From Streptomyces alanosinicus (GTDB lineage: Bacteria; Actinomycetota; Actinomycetes; Streptomycetales; Streptomycetaceae): a stretch of 37,360 bases of DNA. The DNA lies in NCBI RefSeq assembly GCF_014650595.1, contig NZ_BMVG01000058.1, positions 1 to 37,360 on the forward strand. Reading direction: 5' to 3'. Shown piece after piece: positions 8,789 to 15,359 of this stretch. The notes beneath the pieces were generated by a model. It had not been told where the DNA came from, ran no database searches, and was given only the letters and a program-made list of their open reading frames with translations. The translations under genes and the position numbers were made by a program. Each line of letters starts with the position of its first letter. Position 1 is the stretch's first letter.

Positions 8789-9600
8789 ATGACGAAGAAC
8801 GGCAGTTCCTCGCCCCGTTCACCGTGGACCGGCATGGTGCCGGTGGATGACACGGCCCTGGCCGTCACCGACACCGGCGGCCCCGGTATCCCTGTGATCT
8901 ACCTCAACGGCCATGTCGCCACGCAAGGGTACTGGCGGCGGGTCCTGGCCGAACTGGGGCCCGGGTGGCGGCACATCACCTACGACATGCGGGCCCGCGG
9001 CCAGTCGAAGCGTTCGGCGGACTCCAATTCGTTCGAGACACATCTCCGGGATGTCGATGCCGTGCTCGCAGCCAGGGGGGTGGACCGGGCGCTGGTGGTG
9101 GGCTGGTCCTACGGAGGGTTCCTCGCGGCGCACTGGGCCAGCCGAAATCCCGACCGTACCGTGGGCGCGGTCCTGGTCGAGGGCGCGCAACCGGACGACT
9201 GGCTGGATGAGGCCATGGAGCAGCGGATCCGGAAGCTGTTTCGACGGCTGAGCCCGCTCATGGTGCTGCTGCGCCCGACGGGCCTGACCCCGCGGATGAC
9301 CGCCGAACAGATCGCGAACAGCAACATTGAGGTGGCGTGATCGCCCGCGCGTGCAACCTGGGTCCCGTGCTGGACAACATCACCGTCCCGACCCGATACG
9401 TGATCGCCTCGGGGAGGTCCTTCGGAAGCAAGGGTGACGAGCACGAACGGCACCGCGCCACCCTCCCTGCGGTGGCCGCCCGCAACCCGAACATCAAAAT
9501 CCACGCGAAGGTCGCCAGCAACCACGCTTCGATCCTGAAAAAGGACTTCCGCGCCGTCGCCGCGGCTGTGTGTGAGGTCGCGGCCTTCGACCGCGCGTAA
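8789..9600 (+). pseudogene. Alpha/beta hydrolase broken by a frameshift
   Basis: The first part (8789-9340) encodes an alpha/beta hydrolase N-terminus: an oxyanion strand VIYLNGHVATQGYWRRVLAEL, then RARGQSK and the nucleophile elbow GWSYGG. It stops after MTAEQIANSNIEVA. A second frame starting at 9337 encodes the rest: LGPVLDNITVPTRYVIASG, NPNIKIHAKVASNH with the likely catalytic His, and DFRAVAAAVCEVAA. The two halves match a single enzyme cut by a small indel near 9330. The GTGATC start of the second half could let it be translated separately, but a split active enzyme seems unlikely. Confidence 0.7.
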
Positions 9601-9667
9601 CCACGGGCCGGGGGTGCTCGAAGCCACGGCAGATGGCTTCGCCCCCCGACCCCTGTCCTACCACTGC

Positions 9668-10208
9668 TCAGCGGTTCTCGGCGGCCGGTCGGCCGCCGTT
9701 CGTCCGCCGGCCGGGGATGGCTACCGCCGGGCCGAGGTCCAGCCGGTTGCTCATGTCCAGCTCGAACCGGCCGTAGGGGTTGACGTGGGTCCCGAACAGC
9801 GGGGACAGCGCGCGCCGGTCGGCGTCGCCGAGGCGGTCGACCCATTTCGGCTCGGCCAGGACCTCCTGCAGCAGGTGCAGGGCGAGCAACGCCGTGCGGA
9901 CCGCCCGGCCGAGTTCCTCGATCACCCGGTAGGTCGGGTGCTTCGGCCCGCCGCGGGTGAACCGGCGCATCACCTGCTCGGCCTCCGCCGTGCCCAGGCG
10001 AAGCGCGGTGGTGTAATTGACGATCTGGTCATACTGCTGGCGGATCAGCTCCCAGTCGATCGTCTTGCTGGACAGCACCGGGGTTCTTCAGCCGGGGCAG
10101 CAGGTTGAAGCCGAGCACGTGCGCGAACGCGAACCTGTCGATGGACGCGCCGTGGGTGTCGGTGTACTGCCGGTCCACCACCATCTCGGTGCAGTGCCGC
10201 AGCACGCT
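9668..10208 (-). pseudogene. tnpA: Tn3-family transposase C-terminal remnant (copy 2, internally deleted)
   Basis: Leftward reading begins with SVLRHCTEMVVDRQYTDTHG and FAFAHVLGFNLLPRLKN. It then shifts frame near 10080 to SSKTIDWELIRQQYDQIVNY, FTRGGPKHPTYRVIEELGRA and ends VNPYGRFELDMSNRLDLG. Compared with copy 1 it lacks the segment after LLPRLKN, the whole ICDYLAD...ENWNSAN block, and SALVHVNTLLMQQ, leaving VRTALLALHLLQEVLAEPKW. It is nonfunctional. Its upstream edge is joined in frame to an aldehyde dehydrogenase scrap. Confidence 0.85.
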
Positions 10209-10319
10209 CTCGATCATCGCGACGAACTCGTCGTGCACGTCACGGTGCACGAGCAGCGGTGATGTGGCGGTGCACGCCTCGCCCTTGTTGTAGAAGGCGC
10301 CGTCGAGCGCGTCGCGCAC
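10209..10319 (-). pseudogene. Aldehyde dehydrogenase scrap around the catalytic Cys
   Basis: The segment reads ALDGAFYNKGEACTATSPLL and then VHRDVHDEF. NKGEACTATS-LLVHR is the catalytic-cysteine region of NAD(P)-dependent aldehyde dehydrogenases. Only about 37 of the usual 480 or so residues are present, and the reading frame runs straight into the Tn3 remnant. It is debris from a deletion junction. Confidence 0.6.
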
Positions 10320-10339
10320 CGCGAGCCGAGGTCGGAGAG

Positions 10340-10497
10340 GCAGTGGTCCTCAGGTGCGGCGCGTACGAGCAGTGCCAGATGTGGTCGTTGACCTTCTTGC
10401 CGAACTCGCTGTTGCGCAGCCGCGCGGGCTCGTCGATGTGGCGGGCGAGTTCGGTGAGGGTGGTGTTCTCGTCGTGGGGCTGGTCCTGCGCGGTGGC
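10340..10497 (-). pseudogene. Relaxase (mobilisation nuclease) scrap
   Basis: Read leftward the segment gives DENTTLTELARHIDEPARLR and then FGKKVNDHIWHCSYA. After a one-base shift it gives APEDHCLSDL. This resembles the start of the relaxase/mobilisation domain of actinomycete mobile elements, where a WHC-L-APxEDRxLSD pattern is typical. No histidine triad or remainder follows because the sequence switches to aldehyde dehydrogenase. Identification rests on this short motif. Confidence 0.5.
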
Positions 10498-10525
10498 GGT
10501 TTTCCGTGTGAGCGCCGGCGGGGGC

Positions 10526-12202
10526 TCAGCGCTTGCGGCGTCGCCCCCGACTGCTCCGTGCCGCAGTCTGAGCGGAGTCGTCCGTCACCGGCCCTGGCGC
10601 TCCCTGCGGGCGGTCGGCCGAGACGACCAGAGCGGCGAGGAGCGTGGTGACCGGCACCGAGGCCACCAGGCCGATCGAGCCGACCAGCGTGCGCACGATC
10701 TCCTCGGCGACCAGCTCGCTGTTGGCGACGGTGCCCACGCCGCTCTGGGCGATGGAGAAGAGCAGCAGCAACGGCAGTGCGGCGCCGGCGTAGGCGAGGA
10801 CGAGGGTGTTGACCACGGAGGCGATGTGGTCGCGGCCGATGCGGATGCCGGCCCGGTACAGGCCGCGCCAGCCCATCGTCGGGTTGGCCTCGTGCAGTTC
10901 CCAGACGGCCGATGTCTGGGTCACGGTGACGTCGTCGAGAACGCCGAGGGAGCCGATGATGACGCCGGCGAGCAGCAGGCCGCTCATGTCGAGCTTCGGG
11001 TAGAGGCCGTGGATCAGGCCGGTCTGGTCGTCGGTGTTGCCGGTCAGGGCGGCCCAGCCGATGAACTGTGCGCCGAGGATGCCGATCAGTGCCAGTGAGG
11101 CGAGTGTGCCGAGCACGGCCACCGATGTACGGGCGGACAGGCCGTGGCACATGTACAGGGCGATCAGCATGATGGCGCTCGACCCGATCACCGCCACCAG
11201 CAGCGGGTTCGCGCCCTGCAGGATCGCGGGCAGGATGAAGAAGTTGAGCACCCCGAAGCTGATGGCCAGCGCAACCAGCGCCATCACTCCGCGGAGCCGC
11301 CCGACGACCACGACGGCGAGTGCGAAAACGCCGGCGAGCAGCGTCATGGGGAAGCGACGGTTCACGTCGGTCACCGAGTACTGCAGGTCCTTCGGCGCGG
11401 AGGGCTCGTAGGCGACCACGACCTTCTCGTCCGGGTGCAGCTGCCGTGCCTGGTCGGGCTGCACGATCTCGGTGAAGGTACGGCCCTTGTTCTTGCCGGT
11501 GTCGACCCGGATCGTGGCCTTGTGGCAGGTGCCGTTCGCCTCCTGCTGTGCGGAGGTGCCCTCGGCGGTGGCGGTGTCGCCGGTCGGGGTCTCGCCGGAG
11601 GCGTTCACCGACGTGCAGCTCACCTCGAGGACTCTGGTGACCGTGGCCTGTTGTGTCTGCTGGTCGAAGCCGACGCCGGTGCGCTTGTGCGGCGGCGCAC
11701 CGCCCGGCCACAGGACCACGAGTCCCACCACGACGGCGGCGGTGAAGGGGATCAGGATCGCCGCGATGACCTTGCGAAGGTGCCGGGAGACCGGCGCGGC
11801 GGGCCCGTGGCTGTGGCTGTGGCTGTGTCCATGACCGCCGACGCCCGCTCCGGGGCCGTGGTCGGGGTGATGTCCGGCGTCAGTCGCTGTGGTGCGTTCG
11901 CTGCCCATCACAGGGGTGTGGTCATGGCGTGCGGCCGCAGGGGAGGGGACATGGCCCGCGCCGGCATGGTGTCCGTAGTCGGGATGAGGTGCCGACCCGG
12001 GAGTGTCCCCGTACTCGTAGCCGTACGCGTACGCGCTCGGGTGTCCGTTCCTGGCCGGGGGCAGGTTGCCGACGCCGTCCCAGTCCCCGGCGCTCTGCCG
12101 GTCAGCCGCTCCCATGCCGTCTCCCTCGCGGTTGTCCGTGCCCCCTCCCGAGCCGGGCCTTCGCGGTGGCTCTGGGGAAGAGTACGGGAACGGCCGTGTC
12201 AT
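10526..12202 (-). CDS. YibE/F-family multi-pass membrane protein with a His-rich N-terminus
   Basis: A 558-residue membrane protein. The first 140 or so residues are hydrophilic and rich in Gly, Pro and His, including HGHSHSHSHG (about 124-133), then a membrane helix near 145-165. An extracytoplasmic domain of about 130 residues follows (with PDEKVVVAY), then about seven helices of the YibE/F core, with GVLDDVTVTQ as the family hallmark, and a basic tail. Function of the family is unknown. The His run could bind metal, which would suit the neighbouring zinc island, but that is inference. ATG 12202 is chosen for a weak GAG upstream; GTG 12220 is possible. The gene ends beside the relaxase scrap. 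Confidence 0.85.
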   Translation of the reverse strand: MTRPFPYSSPEPPRRPGSGGGTDNREGDGMGAADRQSAGDWDGVGNLPPARNGHPSAYAYGYEYGDTPGSAPHPDYGHHAGAGHVPSPAAARHDHTPVMGSERTTATDAGHHPDHGPGAGVGGHGHSHSHSHGPAAPVSRHLRKVIAAILIPFTAAVVVGLVVLWPGGAPPHKRTGVGFDQQTQQATVTRVLEVSCTSVNASGETPTGDTATAEGTSAQQEANGTCHKATIRVDTGKNKGRTFTEIVQPDQARQLHPDEKVVVAYEPSAPKDLQYSVTDVNRRFPMTLLAGVFALAVVVVGRLRGVMALVALAISFGVLNFFILPAILQGANPLLVAVIGSSAIMLIALYMCHGLSARTSVAVLGTLASLALIGILGAQFIGWAALTGNTDDQTGLIHGLYPKLDMSGLLLAGVIIGSLGVLDDVTVTQTSAVWELHEANPTMGWRGLYRAGIRIGRDHIASVVNTLVLAYAGAALPLLLLFSIAQSGVGTVANSELVAEEIVRTLVGSIGLVASVPVTTLLAALVVSADRPQGAPGPVTDDSAQTAARSSRGRRRKR

Positions 12203-12433
12203 GGTCTCAGCCACAATCACCGCGAGAACATCGGGAGCCTTCTGTTCACCGTGCCTGGATCATGGACCTTCCTGGGGCCGGAGGCGGCCTTGCGAGCTCA
12301 GTGCCGGTGTTCAGGGCTTGCACCGGCGCGCCTCTCCGCTCGACGTGAGGGAAAGTCCTCGACGCCTCCCCAGAGCGGGCACGCATATGACCGGGGCGGC
12401 ACTGCCTTGAAGGGTGAGCGGATCGGGTCCGGG

Positions 12434-12739
12434 TCACCAACTGCTCTTGGTCACGCCGGGGAGCTCGCCCGCGTGGGCCATTTCACGTACACGGATGCGG
12501 GACAGGCCGAAGGCCCGCAGGTGTCCGCGGGGTCGGCCGTCCACGGAGTCGCGGTTGCGCAGGCGGGTGGCGCTGGCGTCGCGGGGCTGCCGGCGCAGTT
12601 CGCGCTGGGCGGCGGCGCGTTCCTCGTCGGATGTTCCGGGGTGACGAGATGATCGCCTTCAGCTCGGCGCGGCGGGCGGCGTAGCGGGCCACGACGACGC
12701 GCCGCTGCTCGTTCTTCGCGATCTTGCTCTTCTCGCCAT
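12434..12739 (-). pseudogene. rpsN: Ribosomal protein S14 paralogue with two frameshifts
   Basis: Reading leftward from ATG 12739, a missing A near codon 3 breaks the frame. A second shift near 12650 restores a long S14 sequence. The recoverable protein is SKIAKNEQRRVVVARYAARR, AELKAII, then PGTSDEERAAAQRELRRQPR, RNRDSVDGRPRGHLRAFGLS and RVREMAHAGELPGVTKSSW. This is the long, zinc-free S14 form. The ATG overlaps the L28 stop (TGATG), as in an intact rpmB-rpsN operon. Either the gene is dead or two sequencing errors are present. Confidence 0.8.
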
Positions 12740-12867
12740 CAGACCTTCCCTCCCCGGGCGCGGATGCGGGCCACAGCGGCCTCGACGCCGATCGTGTCGA
12801 CGGTCTTGACGCCCTTGGCGGAGAGGGTGAGCCGGACGTAGCGGCTTTCGCTCGGCAGCCAGTAGCG
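12739..12867 (-). pseudogene. rpmB: Ribosomal protein L28 paralogue, 5' half deleted
   Basis: The frame gives RYWLPSESRYVRLTLSAKGV and KTVDTIGVEAAVARIRARGG up to TGA 12741-12739, the C-terminal 42 residues of L28. Immediately upstream of the first Arg codon the frame meets TAG, and the roughly 35 N-terminal residues are missing. The break lies six bases from the Zur-type box of the divergent rpmG. The deletion therefore removed the start and ribosome site but spared the operator. Confidence 0.85.
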
Positions 12868-12872
12868 CTAAA

Positions 12873-12901
12873 TGAAAATGAAAACCAACCCCGTGTATGG
12901 T
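12873..12901 (+). promoter_or_regulatory. Zur-type box and probable leaderless promoter of rpmG
   Basis: TGAAAATGAAAACCA (12873-12887) matches the 15-mer shared by the zinc-linked genes here. TATGGT (12896-12901) can serve as a -10 and TGAAAA (12873-12878) as a weak -35, 17 bases apart. The -10 ends six bases before ATG 12908 and no ribosome site is visible, so the message is probably leaderless. Zur binding would block the promoter when zinc is plentiful. Confidence 0.65.
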
Positions 12902-12907
12902 GCTGTC

Positions 12908-13072
12908 ATGGCCCGTAACGAGCTGCGCCCGATCATCAAGCTGAGGTCCACCGCCGGCACCGGCTACACGTACGTGACGCGCAAGAACCGCCGTAACAAC
13001 CCCGACCGTTTGGCCCTGCGCAAGTACGACCCGGTCGCCGGCCGCCACGTCGACTTCCGTGAGGAGCGCTGA
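12908..13072 (+). CDS. rpmG: Ribosomal protein L33, zinc-free paralogue
   Basis: A 54-residue large-subunit protein: MARNELRPIIKLRSTAGTGY followed by TYVTRKNRRNNPDRLALRKY. The CxxC pairs that bind zinc in C+ L33 are absent, so this is the C- form used when zinc is scarce. ATG 12908 fits the known L33 N-terminus; an in-frame ATG at 12872 lies within the Zur box. It heads the operon rpmG-rpmE-cobW-like-rpsR, with six bases to the next gene. Confidence 0.95.
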   Translation: MARNELRPIIKLRSTAGTGYTYVTRKNRRNNPDRLALRKYDPVAGRHVDFREER

Positions 13073-13077
13073 AAGCC

Positions 13078-13335
13078 GTGAAACCCGGAATCCACCCCGA
13101 GTACCGCCCGGTCGTCTTCCGCGACCGGGCCGCCGACTACGCCTTCCTCACTCGGTCGACGGCCACCAGCGACAAGACCGTCGAGTGGGAGGACGGCAAC
13201 ACCTACCCGGTCATCGACGTCGAGATCTCCTCGGCGAGCCACCCCTTCTACACCGGCACCCAACGCGTCCTGGACACCGCGGGGCGCGTCGAGCGCTTCG
13301 AGCGGCGCTACGGCCGCGCAGGGGGGAAGCGGTGA
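13078..13335 (+). CDS. rpmE2: Ribosomal protein L31 type B, zinc-free paralogue
   Basis: An 85-residue L31 of the type B class (MKPGIHPEYRPVVFRDRAAD, with ISSASHPFYTGTQRVLDTAG). The zinc-ligand cysteines of type A L31 are missing, so replacement of the zinc-bound copy would free the metal. The start is GTG 13078, five bases after the rpmG stop. Its stop overlaps the GTG of the next gene (GTGA at 13332). It acts in the 50S subunit and in the bridge to 30S. Confidence 0.95.
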   Translation: MKPGIHPEYRPVVFRDRAADYAFLTRSTATSDKTVEWEDGNTYPVIDVEISSASHPFYTGTQRVLDTAGRVERFERRYGRAGGKR

Positions 13336-14510
13336 GCGGGGGCCAGGTGCGGCTGCCGGTCGCGATCGTCGCCGGGTTGCATGCCGACGCCCGCCGTGCC
13401 GCCGTGGAGGAGATCCTGCGTACGGTCCCCGGTTCGGTCGCACTGCACCACGACCTGACGTCCGCCGTCGACAGCGCTGTACACCGCACGGTGCGAGACG
13501 CCGATGCCCTGCTGGGCAGCGGCGACGCGCCCCTGGTGAACGACTGCGCGTGCTGCGCGCTGCGCGAGGACTTGGTCCCCGAACTGCTGCGGCTCGCAGA
13601 GGAGGGCCGATATCGGCTGGCCGTCGTGGAACTGTGGGACTCCGTCGAGCCGCAGGCCATGGCCGGAGTCATCGCCGCTGCGGGCGCACCGCTGGCTCTG
13701 ACCGGGGTCGCCACCGCGGTCGACCCGGCACTCGTCCTGCCGTACCTGTCCAACGGCGACGACCTGGCCGATGCCGGCCTCGCCGCCGCCCCGACCGATC
13801 AGCGCACCGTCGCCGACACTTTCGCGCGTCAGCTGGAGTACCCCACGGTGATCGTCCTGGCCGAGGACGGCTCGGGTGGGGAGGTCGGCGAGTGCGCCGA
13901 CGACAGTGACCGCGCCCTGCTCGCACAGCTCACACCCGGCGCACGACCGGTACGTGTGGGGAGGGATGGCGCCCTGGGTGCCGCTCTGCTGGCGGGGTTC
14001 GACGCGGCAGCGGCCGCCGCCCGTGTGCATCCCGCGTGCGCGCTGCTGCCGCAGGAGTGCGACGGGCACGGTGTGAGTACCCTCGTCTGGCGGTGCGAGC
14101 GGCCCTTCCACCCGCAGCGCCTCTATACAGCGCTGGAGGATCTGACCTGCGCCGCCGCTCGCAGCCGTGGGCGCTTCTGGCTGGCGGACCGTCCCGACAC
14201 GCTGCTGTCGTGGGACGCGGCTGGCGGCGCGTTGTGCGTGGAGTCGGTCGGTCCCTGGCTGGCTGCCCTGCCTGAAGCCGCTTGGGAGATGGTTCCGGCC
14301 GAACGACGTGTCGCAGCCTCGCTGGACTGGCACGCCGAGCACGGTGACCGCTGCCAGTACCTCACCTTCACCTCGCCCGGCCTGGACCGCGACGGTCTGC
14401 TGGCCCTGCTCGACTCGTGCCTGCTCACCGACGACGAGTACGCGGCGGGCAGGAAAGGCTGGAGGGAACTGCCGCGCACCTTCGACGACTTGCTCGACCC
14501 AGTGGCCTGA
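13332..14510 (+). CDS. CobW/COG0523-like protein without a P-loop
   Basis: A 392-residue protein with the overall layout of COG0523 GTPases. Where the Walker A GFLGxGKTT should stand it has AGLHADARR (about 14-22), so nucleotide binding by the usual site is lost. The metal motif is kept as N70-D-C72-A-C74-C75-ALREDL. A recognisable CobW_C domain follows (FHPQRLYTALEDL, SVGPWLAALPE, QYLTFTSPGLDRDGLLALLD). GTG 13332 overlaps the L31 stop, so it is coupled to the ribosomal genes. I infer a metal-binding or scaffold role rather than GTP-driven delivery. Decay is possible but the long intact frame argues against it. Confidence 0.85.
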   Translation: MSGGQVRLPVAIVAGLHADARRAAVEEILRTVPGSVALHHDLTSAVDSAVHRTVRDADALLGSGDAPLVNDCACCALREDLVPELLRLAEEGRYRLAVVELWDSVEPQAMAGVIAAAGAPLALTGVATAVDPALVLPYLSNGDDLADAGLAAAPTDQRTVADTFARQLEYPTVIVLAEDGSGGEVGECADDSDRALLAQLTPGARPVRVGRDGALGAALLAGFDAAAAAARVHPACALLPQECDGHGVSTLVWRCERPFHPQRLYTALEDLTCAAARSRGRFWLADRPDTLLSWDAAGGALCVESVGPWLAALPEAAWEMVPAERRVAASLDWHAEHGDRCQYLTFTSPGLDRDGLLALLDSCLLTDDEYAAGRKGWRELPRTFDDLLDPVA

Positions 14511-14554
14511 CCTCCTGCCTGCCCGATGGCCCGCTTGTCCGACGACCGCATCCC

Positions 14555-14625
14555 CTAGGGCGTGTTGCGAAAGTCCCGCCTGCCGCCCTCCGGGCGGACG
14601 ACGGGACTTTCGCAACACGCCCTAG
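14555..14625. mobile_element. MITE-like palindromic element flanked by CTAG
   Basis: Two perfect 24-base inverted arms (14555-14578, 14602-14625) start and end with CTAG and enclose a 23-base centre that itself folds (CCGCCC/GGGCGG). The arms begin CTAGGGCGTGTTGCGAAAG. A short, non-coding, perfectly symmetric element with CTAG ends suggests a miniature transposable element mobilised by an IS that targets CTAG, possibly IS5-like. It lies between the cobW-like gene and rpsR and would also form a long RNA hairpin. Confidence 0.7.
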
Positions 14626-14644
14626 AGAGAGGACCGACCCGACC

Positions 14645-14887
14645 GTGCCCCGAAACAAGACCACCCGGCGGCCGACAGCCAAGCGTCAGCGCGCCAACCC
14701 GCTGGACGCCGCCGGCATCACATACGTCGACTACAAGGACACCGATCTGCTGCGGAAGTTCATCTCCGACCGCGGAAAGATCCGCAGCCGTCGGGTGACC
14801 CACGTGACGCGTCAACAGCAGCGGCAGATAGCACAGGCCGTCAAGAACGCACGCGAGATGGCTCTGCTGCCCTACGGTTCCCGATAG
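14645..14887 (+). CDS. rpsR2: Ribosomal protein S18, zinc-free paralogue
   Basis: An 80-residue 30S protein with the S18 core ITYVDYKDTDLLRKFISDRG, KIRSRRVTHVTRQQQRQIA and AREMALLPYG. It has no cysteines, so it is a C- version of the zinc-linked type. GTG 14645 is preceded by AGAGAGAGGA about ten bases upstream. It follows the cobW-like gene but is separated from it by the palindromic element, which may have cut it off from the upstream promoter. Confidence 0.94.
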   Translation: MPRNKTTRRPTAKRQRANPLDAAGITYVDYKDTDLLRKFISDRGKIRSRRVTHVTRQQQRQIAQAVKNAREMALLPYGSR

Positions 14888-15262
14888 TCGGCGCGCGTCA
14901 GCGCTTTTTGCGTCCGGGGCGGACCGCGCCGCAACCTGCCTGGCCGTCGTGGCACCCAGCACCGGCGGCCAGGCTCCCCAGACGACCCCAGCCTGCCCTT
15001 CGGACGCCAGGTCCCGGTCACCGTCCCCCGCGTTTCCGTCGCCGGTGCGTCCGCACCGCGGACCTCCACCTTGGTCGTCGTCGCGTCGGCCGCGCAGGAT
15101 GAGACCGGGAGCCGGGTCACGTACCCGGTGCCGCTGTCGCCACGCGTGACGAAGCCGGTCAGCCGGATCGTGCGGCCCTTCAGCGAGTGCCCGCTGCCGT
15201 AGATCGCGCTGGAGCCGAACGCGGCCACACTCGGATCCACCGGTTCGTCGAGGGCCGCACCG
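14888..15262 (-). pseudogene. C-terminal relic of a TIGR03943-type membrane protein
   Basis: Leftward reading gives VDPSVAAFGSSAIYGSGHSL, KGRTIRLTGFVTR, TRLPVSSCAADATTTKVEV and VTGTWRPKGRLGSS. After a frameshift near 15000 it gives WPPVLGATTARQVA. This is the soluble C-terminal OB-like domain of the TIGR03943 family, which often accompanies a permease in Zur regulons. The N-terminal membrane part is missing and the end runs into the rpsR stop. It is nonfunctional. Confidence 0.6.
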
Positions 15263-15359
15263 GAAACAGGCCGACACCCTCTGCCGCGCGCCGGGGGTCT
15301 TGGTGTCCGTGCCGGGCCGGGCGGCGCCGTGGCTGCGTCCACCGCCCGACCCGGGGTCT

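Noticed and set aside
11800..11835. GTGGCT repeats considered as a CRISPR-like or satellite array
   Set aside because: They are a short simple repeat encoding the His run of the YibE/F protein. No spacers or cas genes are present.
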